DNA from: an uncultured Clostridia bacterium
Lineage (GTDB): Bacteria > Bacillota > Clostridia > UMGS1810
Reading direction: 5' to 3'
Length of the DNA: 53,527 nt
Assembly (NCBI GenBank): GCA_934500705.1
Contig: CAKSTI010000018.1
Span: 1 to 53,527, forward strand
A program made the translations under genes and the position numbers. Position 1 is the first letter of the stretch, and the number at the start of each line of letters is the position of its first letter. Under the pieces are notes generated by a model. That model did not search any database. It was not told the origin of the DNA and saw only the letters and a program-made list of their open reading frames with translations. Shown here piece after piece: positions 41,860 to 48,982 of the stretch.

Positions 41860-42456
41860 TCATCGTTTCGTAATCCACCCGTCAACAAACTTCATTTGCT
41901 CGTCGGTGTGAAACCAATGTTCTCCGCCTTGCATCACTGTCAAGTCTGCGTTTGTTTTCTTTGCAAAATCCGATATTGTTTCCATTGAGGTGAGATTATC
42001 GTTTTCGCCGTACAAAATGCGTGTCGGAACACGCCATTCAACGGGGCTTTTACGCACATAGCAAAGATAATCCCAAGACAGAGTTTCTCCGAACTCAGTA
42101 GGTATTTCCGATTTTTCTTCAAGTTCCTGTTCGGTAACATTTGCAAGATGCATCATATTGCATATCAGCTTTTCCATATCCACAACGGGCGAAATGAGGT
42201 ATGCTTTGTCAACAAGATTTTCACTCAGCGATGTGATGGAAAAATACGCACCGATACTGTTTGCAATAAGCGTAAGAGTATCGTACATTCGACGCTTTTC
42301 GGCAAAAAACTGCGTAAATTCTTCCTTTGCCTCCCACGGCGTCTGCGACCGATAATCGAAACCTATTACTTCACTTTTGGGAAAGAGCGGCTTATAATGC
42401 TCGGCCTCCGCCGACGAGCCGCCTTTCCCGTGAACATATACAACTAAATTATTCAT
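41860..42456 (-). CDS. Alpha/beta hydrolase
   Basis: The 198-residue protein is a small alpha/beta hydrolase: MNNLVVYVHGKGGSS (oxyanion HGxGG) at the start, a nucleophile Ser in IANSIGAYF (about residue 80, in place of the usual GxSxG), the acid Asp in LYGENDNL (about 158) and His in GGEHWFHTDE (about 183-192). Substrate unknown; esterase or peptidase-like activity is possible. The ATG at 42456 follows GGAGG with five bases spacing. It lies 52 bp downstream of the diguanylate cyclase gene on the same strand, and its ribosome-site region repeats that of the cyclase gene. Confidence 0.82.
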   Translation of the reverse strand: MNNLVVYVHGKGGSSAEAEHYKPLFPKSEVIGFDYRSQTPWEAKEEFTQFFAEKRRMYDTLTLIANSIGAYFSITSLSENLVDKAYLISPVVDMEKLICNMMHLANVTEQELEEKSEIPTEFGETLSWDYLCYVRKSPVEWRVPTRILYGENDNLTSMETISDFAKKTNADLTVMQGGEHWFHTDEQMKFVDGWITKR

Positions 42457-42467
42457 TTTATCCTCCA

Positions 42468-42504
42468 TATTTTGGGCGGTGGTGACTCTGACCCACTGTC
42501 TATG
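42468..42504 (-). repeat. Leader repeat, copy before the alpha/beta hydrolase
   Basis: Plus-strand TATTTTGGGCGGTGGTGACTC... (42468-42504) matches 43682-43717 at roughly seven positions in ten. On the minus strand each copy forms a small hairpin whose foot is GCCCAAAATA followed directly by the ribosome site and start codon. Confidence 0.55.
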
Positions 42505-42508
42505 TCCA

Positions 42509-43669
42509 TTACACCGTGTCTGCACCCCGTTCGTAACCGCTAGCACGGTAATACCCTTTTTTCTGTTCATACATTGCCTTATCGGCTTCTTTCACCAGTC
42601 CGTCGATTGACAGCCCCTCACAATCCTGTGCAAGTGCGCAGCCGACTGACAAGCTGAGATTTTTAACTATTTTACCGGACCAAATCTCAGTTTTGTACTT
42701 TAAATCAATCAGAGCGTCTGACGCCTGTTCTCTCGTCATTGCTGCAAATACAACAAATTCATCACCTCCAATGCGAAACGTATTTCCCGCATTGCCGAGG
42801 GAACGTTTTATACATTTGGCAGCTCCGCATATCAGCTCATCTCCCGCTTTGTGCCCCAAAGTATCATTGACGGTTTTCAATCCGTTAATATCTATCATAA
42901 AGACCGCCAAATTCTCAGGGACACTTGCAGTGTACGCATTTATCGCATCAATATAGGCAAAACGGCTGAGCACTCCGGTTAAAGCGTCATTTAACAATTT
43001 TACCTGCTGGTCCGAAATTTTATCGTCCATCTGGATTTGGGAAAACTCGGAGTAATGTATAAACAGAAAAGTCTGTCCAAAGGCAATGGCAAGATAGCAA
43101 ACCCTGAACTCTCCGCCCAAAATCTCCTGTATGGCAATACCGAAAATAATAAGGAAAATCGTTGCATAGAACGATATCCTGTTTTGCCTGCGGAACGATT
43201 TTCCGTAAACTATCATTTTTACGGCAAATATAAGGAGAATTAACGAACAAAAACCCATATAAACAGGATAAAGCTCGCCGTGTGAATAACTATGGTGTTC
43301 ATCTATTACAATCATCAGACCAAAGAAGGCAGATACAACCTGAACAACGGCATTTCCCAAAAAGAGCCATTGGATAGCCCTGTTCTTTTCATTCGGTTTT
43401 TGCACAAGCACAATCAACGCACCGCCAATCATCGGCGTAAGCGTGTAGTCGGCCGCCTTAACCAACGAAAGAACAACTTTCGGGACATTCTCATTCCCAC
43501 TGATATGTACGCCTACGCACTCAAATATCGCCGCAAGTGAGATTAAAATATTTGTCGCAATAAAAAGCCGTTTTTTACCGGCGGAAATCCGGGCATTCTC
43601 AAAAATCAGTATCGAGAGTACCACAAGCGAAAATACCGCAATAATTATATTGAGCATATAATAATCCAT
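42509..43669 (-). CDS. Membrane diguanylate cyclase (GGDEF)
   Basis: The 386-residue protein has an N-terminal membrane region of about seven hydrophobic segments (residues 1-205) and a C-terminal GGDEF domain (about 220-380). The active site is intact: LTGVLSRFAY, FMIDINGLKTVNDTLGHKAGDE, then RIGGDEFVVF with the exact GGDEF signature. It should make cyclic di-GMP from GTP under control of the membrane sensor. No RxxD inhibitory site is obvious before the GGDEF. No EAL domain is present. Its ATG follows AAGGTGG, and the leader upstream is a large self-complementary element. Confidence 0.9.
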   Translation of the reverse strand: MDYYMLNIIIAVFSLVVLSILIFENARISAGKKRLFIATNILISLAAIFECVGVHISGNENVPKVVLSLVKAADYTLTPMIGGALIVLVQKPNEKNRAIQWLFLGNAVVQVVSAFFGLMIVIDEHHSYSHGELYPVYMGFCSLILLIFAVKMIVYGKSFRRQNRISFYATIFLIIFGIAIQEILGGEFRVCYLAIAFGQTFLFIHYSEFSQIQMDDKISDQQVKLLNDALTGVLSRFAYIDAINAYTASVPENLAVFMIDINGLKTVNDTLGHKAGDELICGAAKCIKRSLGNAGNTFRIGGDEFVVFAAMTREQASDALIDLKYKTEIWSGKIVKNLSLSVGCALAQDCEGLSIDGLVKEADKAMYEQKKGYYRASGYERGADTV

Positions 43670-43681
43670 TGTTATCCACCT

Positions 43682-43717
43682 TATTTTGGGCAGTGAAAAC
43701 TCACAACACTGCCTAGG
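43682..43717 (-). repeat. Leader repeat, copy before the diguanylate cyclase
   Basis: Second copy of the repeat at 42468-42504. GGGCAGTG (43688-43695) faces CACTGCC (43707-43713), forming a hairpin just before the minus-strand AAGGTGG ribosome site. It joins the right arm of a palindrome ACTGCCTAGGCAGT (43708-43721) that starts the structured element. Confidence 0.6.
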
Positions 43718-43991
43718 CAGTGGGGACCCGAACCCACATTGGTTTCACATAGCAATTTTCCCCGTAACGGCAGTAAATCCCTTGAAAATACGACAGTATT
43801 CCCTGCGTAATTTACTTTGTTACAGAAAAAATTGCTTATGTGAAACTGCGAGCACCTGTTCGGCTGAATTTCTGCAAAGAATTTCGGTGCGTAAGGGTGC
43901 AGGCGGGCTGGCGCCCGTCAAAACCGACAATCCGGAAGGATTTGTAAAAATTCAGTCGACAGGCAATGCGGGTTCGAGTCCCCGCTGCCTA
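43714..43991 (-). other. Large self-complementary element, probable leader RNA of the diguanylate cyclase
   Basis: The ends, 43714-43741 and 43964-43991, are 28-nt inverted repeats differing at three positions. Inside are two further long arms back to back. Arm 1 pairs 43742-43759 with 43828-43846, GTAAC 43764-43768 with 43819-43823, AGTAAAT 43772-43778 with 43810-43816, and AATAC 43787-43791 with 43796-43800. Arm 2 pairs 43855-43871 with 43947-43963 and contains a CGGGC/GCCCG stem (43904-43908/43913-43917) and a GGAA-capped hairpin (43928-43945). The whole forms a three-way junction. Each 28-nt end also contains a tRNA T-arm-like GGGTTCGRGTCCCC hairpin with CTGCCTA. The predicted minus-strand start lies at its edge. 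Confidence 0.75.
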
Positions 43992-43994
43992 AGC

Positions 43995-44023
43995 ATTTTA
44001 TCATTACTGTGATTTCATTACAA
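43995..44023 (-). promoter_or_regulatory. Promoter of the diguanylate cyclase gene
   Basis: On the minus strand TTGTAA (44018-44023), 17 bp, TAAAAT (43995-44000), the same boxes as the promoter at 48953-48981. The start would fall at about 43988, at the edge of the structured element. Confidence 0.65.
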
Positions 44024-44085
44024 TATTATAACTAAACTTCACCTTAAAATTAAGTGCTTTGGCAAATTATCGCCCGTCCGACCGC

Positions 44086-44130
44086 AAAAACCACAATACG
44101 TTCTCTCACACGAAAGAATGTATTGTGGTT
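44086..44130 (-). terminator. Terminator of the alr-mazEF operon
   Basis: AACCACAATAC (44089-44099) pairs with GTATTGTGGTT (44120-44130), extended by further pairing inside; the minus-strand tail is TTTTTGC. Confidence 0.88.
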
Positions 44131-44161
44131 GTTTAAAAAATTCACCGCCGAAAGGCTTTTA

Positions 44162-44650
44162 TCAATCCGGTATAACCGTATATGTTCCCTTAATCAGCAC
44201 AATGCCGTCGGTTGCCATATGCAGGCCACGGGAGTCGTTCTTTGGCGAGAGCAAATTGTGGTTAGACGGTATATCGCTGCCGTCGGCAAGGTCAACACCG
44301 CCCGTGAGGTCGGCAACGCCGCCGTTGGCTGTGGCAACAATAGTGCCGGAGCCCATTCTGAGCACAAACTCCGTTCCTTCTGCGCCGATTATCTTGCAGT
44401 TCGCCTTAACGTTTACCAGAGTAAATCCGGCAGACGTTTGGTTTACCGTAGTACCGCCCTGCGGCTGGGACGAGAGCTTTTCGTCGATGTACTCTTTAAG
44501 CTGGGGTATCACCTTGTCGTTGATGTACGAAAGCGTGATTAAAGGGTCGTCCTCTCCCCCCGGCGACGCTACCGCAAACACGGCTGTTGCGGCAATTACC
44601 GCCGTAATTAATGCCGCCGGAATAAGTATTTTTGCTCTTAATATTTTCAT
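44162..44650 (-). CDS. Secreted/membrane-anchored protein of unknown function
   Basis: The 162-residue protein begins with a basic stretch and a hydrophobic segment (about residues 8-28), a signal peptide or membrane anchor. A helix with YINDKVIPQLKEYIDEKL follows, then a beta-rich domain with FVLRMGSGTIVATANGGVADLTGGVDLADG and IPSNHNLL. I recognise the pattern as a recurring clostridial secreted protein without known function. It is 15 bp after mazF, follows AAAGGAGA, and is the last gene before the operon terminator. Confidence 0.7.
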   Translation of the reverse strand: MKILRAKILIPAALITAVIAATAVFAVASPGGEDDPLITLSYINDKVIPQLKEYIDEKLSSQPQGGTTVNQTSAGFTLVNVKANCKIIGAEGTEFVLRMGSGTIVATANGGVADLTGGVDLADGSDIPSNHNLLSPKNDSRGLHMATDGIVLIKGTYTVIPD

Positions 44651-44665
44651 ATGTTCAAGTCTCCT

Positions 44666-45019
44666 TTAACCGTCAATGCCAAAGCTGATTTTCAGCGCAT
44701 TGTCAATTTTTGTCATAAGTGCGTCATCAAGATGCCCTATCTTCTCTTTCAGCCGCCTTTTATCAATAGTTCTCACCTGTTCGGCAAGAATTACGGAATT
44801 TTTGCTAAGTCCGTATTCGTCTCCCGGCAGCTCCAAATGCGTGGGCAGTTTTGCCTTATTAATCTGCGACGTTATGGCGGCAACGATTATCGTGGGACTG
44901 TACCTGTTCCCCACGTCGTTTTGAACCACCAGAACCGGACGTATGCCCCCCTGCTCCGAGCCTACCACGGGGCTTAAATCTGCGTAGAAAATATCTCCTC
45001 TTTTAACCATCAAATTCAT
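44666..45019 (-). CDS. mazF: MazF/EndoA-type mRNA interferase toxin
   Basis: The 117-residue protein is a PemK/MazF endoribonuclease: VKRGDIFYADLSPVVGSEQGGIRPVLVVQND at the N-terminus, then IIVAAITSQI and ILAEQVRTIDKRRL. It cuts mRNA at short sequences and halts growth when the antitoxin is lost. The ATG at 45019 overlaps the antitoxin stop (ATGA) and is preceded by GGAG at a short distance; a second ATG is three codons later. Downstream of alr, as in Bacillus where ndoA (endoA) follows alr. Confidence 0.93.
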   Translation of the reverse strand: MNLMVKRGDIFYADLSPVVGSEQGGIRPVLVVQNDVGNRYSPTIIVAAITSQINKAKLPTHLELPGDEYGLSKNSVILAEQVRTIDKRRLKEKIGHLDDALMTKIDNALKISFGIDG

Positions 45020-45291
45020 TCACACTCCGCAAGTTTTTCCTCGTAGACCTGTTGCTGAATACTGTCTGCCGAAATGCAAAATTCGGCTATCTCCAAGTTT
45101 ATTTCCGACATCTCCTCATAGCCTTTTTTGAGCCTGTCGTTTAAATCCGCCCTCTTTTTTTCGTGAATATACAGCCGCATAGCCTCACGGATAAATTCAC
45201 TCCTGTTAACATTTTGAGCAGTCGCCAGGTTGTCAACCTCGCTGAGCAGTGCATCGGGTAAACTTATGAGTATTTTTTTTTGCCGTGACAA
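45016..45291 (-). CDS. mazE: MazE/EndoAI-type ribbon-helix-helix antitoxin
   Basis: The 91-residue protein has a ribbon-helix-helix N-terminus (KKILISLPDALLSEVDNLATAQNVNRSEFIREAMRLYI, about residues 5-41) that should dimerise and bind its own promoter, and a C-terminal helical tail that would block the toxin. The start is chosen as TTG at 45291, which gives the family's usual N-terminus; the frame continues upstream to 45378 without a ribosome site. It overlaps mazF by four bases, giving coupled translation of antitoxin before toxin. Start confidence is moderate. Confidence 0.85.
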   Translation of the reverse strand: MSRQKKILISLPDALLSEVDNLATAQNVNRSEFIREAMRLYIHEKKRADLNDRLKKGYEEMSEINLEIAEFCISADSIQQQVYEEKLAECE

Positions 45292-45381
45292 GATAATCAA
45301 GCCCCCATTCCGATTAACTATACCTATTATATAATTTTTTAGCCGCAAAGTCAAATGTAGATTATACCAGTATGCCAAAAA

Positions 45382-46542
45382 TCATAAAAGGTAATTAAGA
45401 ATACTCACGGTTTTTCCGTTTTGTATGTAAATGCGGGGTATTCTCTTGCCGACGGAACATACAACCTCATAGCTTATTGTACCCAAAAGCGAAGCAACAA
45501 GTTCTACGGTAATTGTATTATTGCCGTCGGAGCCGAATATTATAACATCATCATTCAAATTGACGCCCTCTATGTCGGTTACATCAATCATACACTGGTC
45601 CATACAAATGTTTCCAACTACCTTTGCCCTCTTTCCCCTGACAAGAACGCTCGCCTTGTTTGAGAGTATTCTCGAAAACCCGTCGGCATAGCCGACTGCG
45701 ATTGTGGCAATCTTTTTGCCGGGAGATGCTTTGTACTTTCCGCCGTAGCTTATGGAACTTTCGTGTTTTATGTTCTTTATGTTCACAATTTTTGTCTTAA
45801 ACGTCATTGCCGGTTTAAGGTTTACCTTGTCCCATACCGGGCAGTCGGAGGGGTTGAGTCCGTAGAGTATAATTCCGGCTCTGACCATATCCATATGAAA
45901 TTCCGGCAGCCGGATTATGCCGGCACTGTTGCAGATGTGCTTTATGGGAATATTGAGCCCTCTTCTCTCAATCAGCGAACAAATGTGCGAAAATCGTTCA
46001 AACTGGAACCTTGTGTAGCTCAAATCCGTTTCGTCCGCCTTTGAAAAATGGGAGAATATCCCCTCTGTTTCTATTGCGTCAAGCGCTGCGGCGGAGCATA
46101 TTTCGTCCGCAACGCTCTCGTCGTCATCGCCGCACACAAAGCCTATGCGCCCCATACCGGTGTCAAGTTTTATGTGAATTTTGGCACGTTTGCCGGCTTT
46201 CTTTGCCGCACACGATATTTCCCTCGCAGTATCAAGACTCCCCGCAACGAGGGAAATACCGTTTTTAATAAGCTCCTCATACTCGTCGACAAAGACATAT
46301 CCGAGGATTAGAACGGGGACATCAAATCCCGCCCTTCGCAGCTGCAACGCCTCGTCCGCCGTTGCCACGGCAAAGGCGTGTGCGCCGCTTTGCAAAAGCG
46401 TGTGCGCCACCTCTGTAAATCCGTGACCGTAAGCGTCTGCCTTGATTACCGCCATTATTTTTGCGTCGGGCGACGTCACCCTCTTTATTTCTTTAAAGTT
46501 ATGTGCTATTGCGTCTAAATCTATTTCCGCCCAAGCCCTCAT
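45382..46542 (-). CDS. alr: Alanine racemase
   Basis: The 386-residue PLP enzyme starts MRAWAEIDLDAIAHNFKEIKR and has the PLP Lys in AVIKADAYGHG (about residue 34), KLDTGMGRIGF, the catalytic Tyr in SSISYGGKYKA (about 265) and C-terminal GNICMDQCMIDVT. It converts L- to D-alanine for peptidoglycan. It lies six bases after a GerS-like lipoprotein gene and about 90 bp before mazE. Some spore formers use a second alanine racemase during sporulation; whether this is the housekeeping enzyme cannot be decided from this window. Confidence 0.95.
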   Translation of the reverse strand: MRAWAEIDLDAIAHNFKEIKRVTSPDAKIMAVIKADAYGHGFTEVAHTLLQSGAHAFAVATADEALQLRRAGFDVPVLILGYVFVDEYEELIKNGISLVAGSLDTAREISCAAKKAGKRAKIHIKLDTGMGRIGFVCGDDDESVADEICSAAALDAIETEGIFSHFSKADETDLSYTRFQFERFSHICSLIERRGLNIPIKHICNSAGIIRLPEFHMDMVRAGIILYGLNPSDCPVWDKVNLKPAMTFKTKIVNIKNIKHESSISYGGKYKASPGKKIATIAVGYADGFSRILSNKASVLVRGKRAKVVGNICMDQCMIDVTDIEGVNLNDDVIIFGSDGNNTITVELVASLLGTISYEVVCSVGKRIPRIYIQNGKTVSILNYLL

Positions 46543-46548
46543 TTTAGG

Positions 46549-47121
46549 TCATTCCTTTGTAAATTTAAAAGATTTGTATATTATTTCCATATATATCGTG
46601 CCGTCGGATTTTAGTATTTCCGATTTGACCGGAAGCGCCGTTTCGTTATCTATCCACAGCCGTTGCCCGGCGGCATTCGTGTCCGACTGCGAAAGCGAGG
46701 TTTCAAGTGTTGTAGTGCCGAACGAGTGAACCCCCGACACGTCCATCGAGCTTTCCTCGCCGGCGTAGTAATATTTAAAAAACGTGTTTATAAAAATCGG
46801 CATATAAGTGTCTGCGCTTTTTGTTTTAAGCGATACGCCGTCTTTGGTTATCTCAGCATCTGCACCGCTCAGGGTAATTGCAATATTGTCATATGCAAGC
46901 CGCAGAGAGCCGTCCTTTTTGCTGTAAGTCATTTTGGCGTTGTAAACGTGGTCCTTCTGAGCGTGCACGGTTATGGTGCAGCTTGCCTTGTAACTTGCAA
47001 TGTCATTGAAATTTTTGTGTATTCGGTCGTGAATTGTTTCCTCATATTTCTCCTGTGTTTGGCAGCCCGAAAGCATTGTCAGCGGTAAAAGCACAAGCAA
47101 TGTGAGCTTTCGCCAATTCAA
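46549..47121 (-). CDS. GerS-like (LolA-fold) lipoprotein
   Basis: The 190-residue protein has a lipoprotein signal peptide with lipobox LSGC (Cys about residue 20), followed by a LolA-like beta domain: YKASCTITVHAQKDHVYNAKMTYSKKDGSLRLAYD and a C-terminal LPVKSEILKSDGTIYMEIIYKSFKF. In Clostridioides difficile the lipoprotein GerS, needed with CwlD for cortex muramic-delta-lactam formation and germination, is encoded beside an alanine racemase gene; the same neighbour is found here. Identity as GerS is therefore likely but rests on context and fold. Confidence 0.72.
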   Translation of the reverse strand: MNWRKLTLLVLLPLTMLSGCQTQEKYEETIHDRIHKNFNDIASYKASCTITVHAQKDHVYNAKMTYSKKDGSLRLAYDNIAITLSGADAEITKDGVSLKTKSADTYMPIFINTFFKYYYAGEESSMDVSGVHSFGTTTLETSLSQSDTNAAGQRLWIDNETALPVKSEILKSDGTIYMEIIYKSFKFTKE

Positions 47122-47126
47122 AAATA

Positions 47127-48404
47127 TTACCTCCCCGTGGAGAATTTAAGGGCATATGGCAGAAAATCCAAAATGTCGCTCGGCGTGAGGGAATACTCCC
47201 CTTTTTCGAACGATGCCATATCCGCCGCAAGCGAGTGAACAAATGTCCCCGCCGCCGCTGCGTCAAAGGGCATAAGCCCCTGCGCCGCAAATGATGCGAC
47301 AGCTCCGCAGAGCACGTCGCCGGTGCCGCCCGTCGCCATACCGGGGTTGCCAAGAACATTTTCAAGGCATATTCCGCCGGGCGATGCGACAACCGTTCTG
47401 TGCGATTTGAGCACAACCGTCACGTTGTATTTTTGAGCAAATTCCTTTGCATATTCCTTTGTGTTTTTTAGAATTTGGTCACAGCCGATGCCGGTCAGAC
47501 GTGAAAACTCGCCTATGTGAGGAGTTACAATCAGCTCCGCACGGCGACCTCTGAGCACGTCCGTATCCTCCGATATTGCGTTAAGCGCATCGGCGTCTGC
47601 TACAACGCAGACCGGCAGATTTAAAATCTCACTTGTAATTTTTAAAATTCCGTTTCCTCTGCCGAGTCCCGGACCAATCAGCACGGCATTTGCCGTCTGC
47701 GCATCGTTGCATACATCATCGGCATTTGCGCCGTCGATGCTCGTATCCGTGCCGTCAAGCGGCTTTGTCATAACCTCTTTAAGCGTTGTTTCAAAAATGC
47801 TGTTTAGTCCCTTTGCACAGCCGAGGGTGATAAGCCCTGCGCCGCATTTGAGCGCCGAAGTACACGCCATAACCGCCGCTCCGGTAAGTCCAACAGAGCC
47901 GGCGAGCGCATAGAGTCTGCCGCACGTTCCCTTGTGGGCGTCGCTCCGGCGTTTTGGCAGAAGCTTTCTTACCGCATCGGGTGTAATTGCCGAATTTGGG
48001 GCATTTTCAAACTTTTTAAGCACCTTTCGGTAGTATTTAAAGTATCTGTCCGTCTCTGCGCTTACAACCGCAACGGCATATCCGCCGTCGTGAGATATGC
48101 TCACGTCAAAGTTCCAAAAGCCGCATCTTTCGGCAATCCGCTCCGCACTTCCGCAAAGAGCAAGGTAAGGCGCACCGCCGAAGTGCCTGACTTCGATGTC
48201 GGAAAGCTCGGCTGAGTAAATTCCCTCACCGCACGTCTTTAAAAATGCCTCTTTTGCCGCAAAAATTCCTGCGGCGGTCTGTGCACGGCTTTTTTTGGTA
48301 TTGATGTACTGCGCCTCGTCCGAGGTAAAGATTTTGGACGGTACTCCGCTCTCTAAAAGTTTTTCAAACCGACTTATTTCGGCAATGTCGATACCTACGG
48401 GCAT
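47127..48404 (-). CDS. AcpS-NnrD fusion: holo-ACP synthase plus NAD(P)H-hydrate dehydratase
   Basis: The 425-residue protein joins two enzymes. Residues 1 to about 120 are AcpS-type phosphopantetheinyl transferase (VGIDIAEISRFEKLL; IFAAKEAFLKTCGEGI; FDVSISHDGGYAVAVV). Residues about 140-425 are the ribokinase-like NnrD domain (KGTCGRLYALAGSVGLTGAAVMA; VVADADALNAI; VTPHIGEFSRL; NPGMATGGTGDVLCG). AcpS activates acyl carrier protein; NnrD repairs hydrated NAD(P)H. The NnrE epimerase domain usually joined to NnrD is absent. ATG at 48404 is chosen; GTG at 48413 overlapping the previous gene is possible. Confidence 0.88.
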   Translation of the reverse strand: MPVGIDIAEISRFEKLLESGVPSKIFTSDEAQYINTKKSRAQTAAGIFAAKEAFLKTCGEGIYSAELSDIEVRHFGGAPYLALCGSAERIAERCGFWNFDVSISHDGGYAVAVVSAETDRYFKYYRKVLKKFENAPNSAITPDAVRKLLPKRRSDAHKGTCGRLYALAGSVGLTGAAVMACTSALKCGAGLITLGCAKGLNSIFETTLKEVMTKPLDGTDTSIDGANADDVCNDAQTANAVLIGPGLGRGNGILKITSEILNLPVCVVADADALNAISEDTDVLRGRRAELIVTPHIGEFSRLTGIGCDQILKNTKEYAKEFAQKYNVTVVLKSHRTVVASPGGICLENVLGNPGMATGGTGDVLCGAVASFAAQGLMPFDAAAAGTFVHSLAADMASFEKGEYSLTPSDILDFLPYALKFSTGR

Positions 48405-48405
48405 A

Positions 48406-48921
48406 TCACTCACCCACAAACACCTTTCTCGGATTTCTCCTCTGCAAATCTGCAAGCATTTTTTCCGTCGGTTCAAAAATCAAAACCTTGGGACCTTTAT
48501 TCTCGTACACTACGGTATATGTCTTTGCGTTTTCATCTCCCGACGATGCGTCTATGACCATCTTGCCCTCAGATGAAGGAAGACGGCTGTCACCGGTGGG
48601 TGCCATAATCACTATTGACTTTGACGTAACCGTTGCAATTCTCTTTCTCCTGCGTCGGTTTACAATCTTATCCACATAGTCTATGTCGCCGTCGGTTACG
48701 CAATATTCAAACTCAATATTCCTCATACCGGCAATGATGTATGTTGCATACGCTGCGACAATCTGCAAAAACAATGCAAACATCGGGGTAACGGGGACAA
48801 TCGACGGGAGTGCGGCAAGCAGAAGTATAACCACGATACCTGCTACAATCACAAGGACGGAATACCACTTATCGAATTTTGTCTTTTTTCTCTCTACAAT
48901 CCACTCGTAAAAATTTTCCAT
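48406..48921 (-). CDS. Small membrane protein of unknown function
   Basis: The 171-residue protein has a charged N-terminus (FYEWIVERKKTKFDKW), two close membrane segments (about 21-60), a NIEFEYCVTDGDIDYVDKIVNRRRRKR segment and a soluble beta-rich C-terminal half. It resembles a clostridial domain of unknown function (DUF6106-type), but I am not certain of the number. It is the first gene of the acpS-gerS-alr-mazEF operon, next to a TTGTAA-17-TAAAAT promoter, with its stop overlapping or abutting the AcpS-NnrD start. Confidence 0.68.
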   Translation of the reverse strand: MENFYEWIVERKKTKFDKWYSVLVIVAGIVVILLLAALPSIVPVTPMFALFLQIVAAYATYIIAGMRNIEFEYCVTDGDIDYVDKIVNRRRRKRIATVTSKSIVIMAPTGDSRLPSSEGKMVIDASSGDENAKTYTVVYENKGPKVLIFEPTEKMLADLQRRNPRKVFVGE

Positions 48922-48952
48922 AATTACTTCTCCTTTGTAATCATATGAGTAT

Positions 48953-48981
48953 ATTTTATCATATTGTTCTTATTTTTACAA
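48953..48981 (-). promoter_or_regulatory. Promoter of the acpS-gerS-alr-mazEF operon
   Basis: On the minus strand TTGTAA (48976-48981), 17 bp, TAAAAT (48953-48958). Confidence 0.68.
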
Positions 48982-48982
48982 G

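Noticed and set aside
41740..41988. A small plus-strand protein near the alpha/beta hydrolase
   Set aside because: Most of it overlaps the hydrolase gene in antisense; no ribosome site or domain supports it.
43714..43991. A tRNA or tmRNA gene in the structured element
   Set aside because: T-arm-like ends are present, but the T loops are eight nucleotides long and there is no D-arm, anticodon arm, encoded CCA or tag reading frame.
43682..43991. A cyclic di-GMP riboswitch before the diguanylate cyclase gene
   Set aside because: The conserved GGCAAACC and GGGTAGGT-type blocks of class I and the class II core are not seen.
40397..44086. A complete prophage or integrative element at tRNA-Ser
   Set aside because: No integrase, phage or conjugation gene and no clear direct repeat of the tRNA 3' end is present; only restriction-modification fragments remain.
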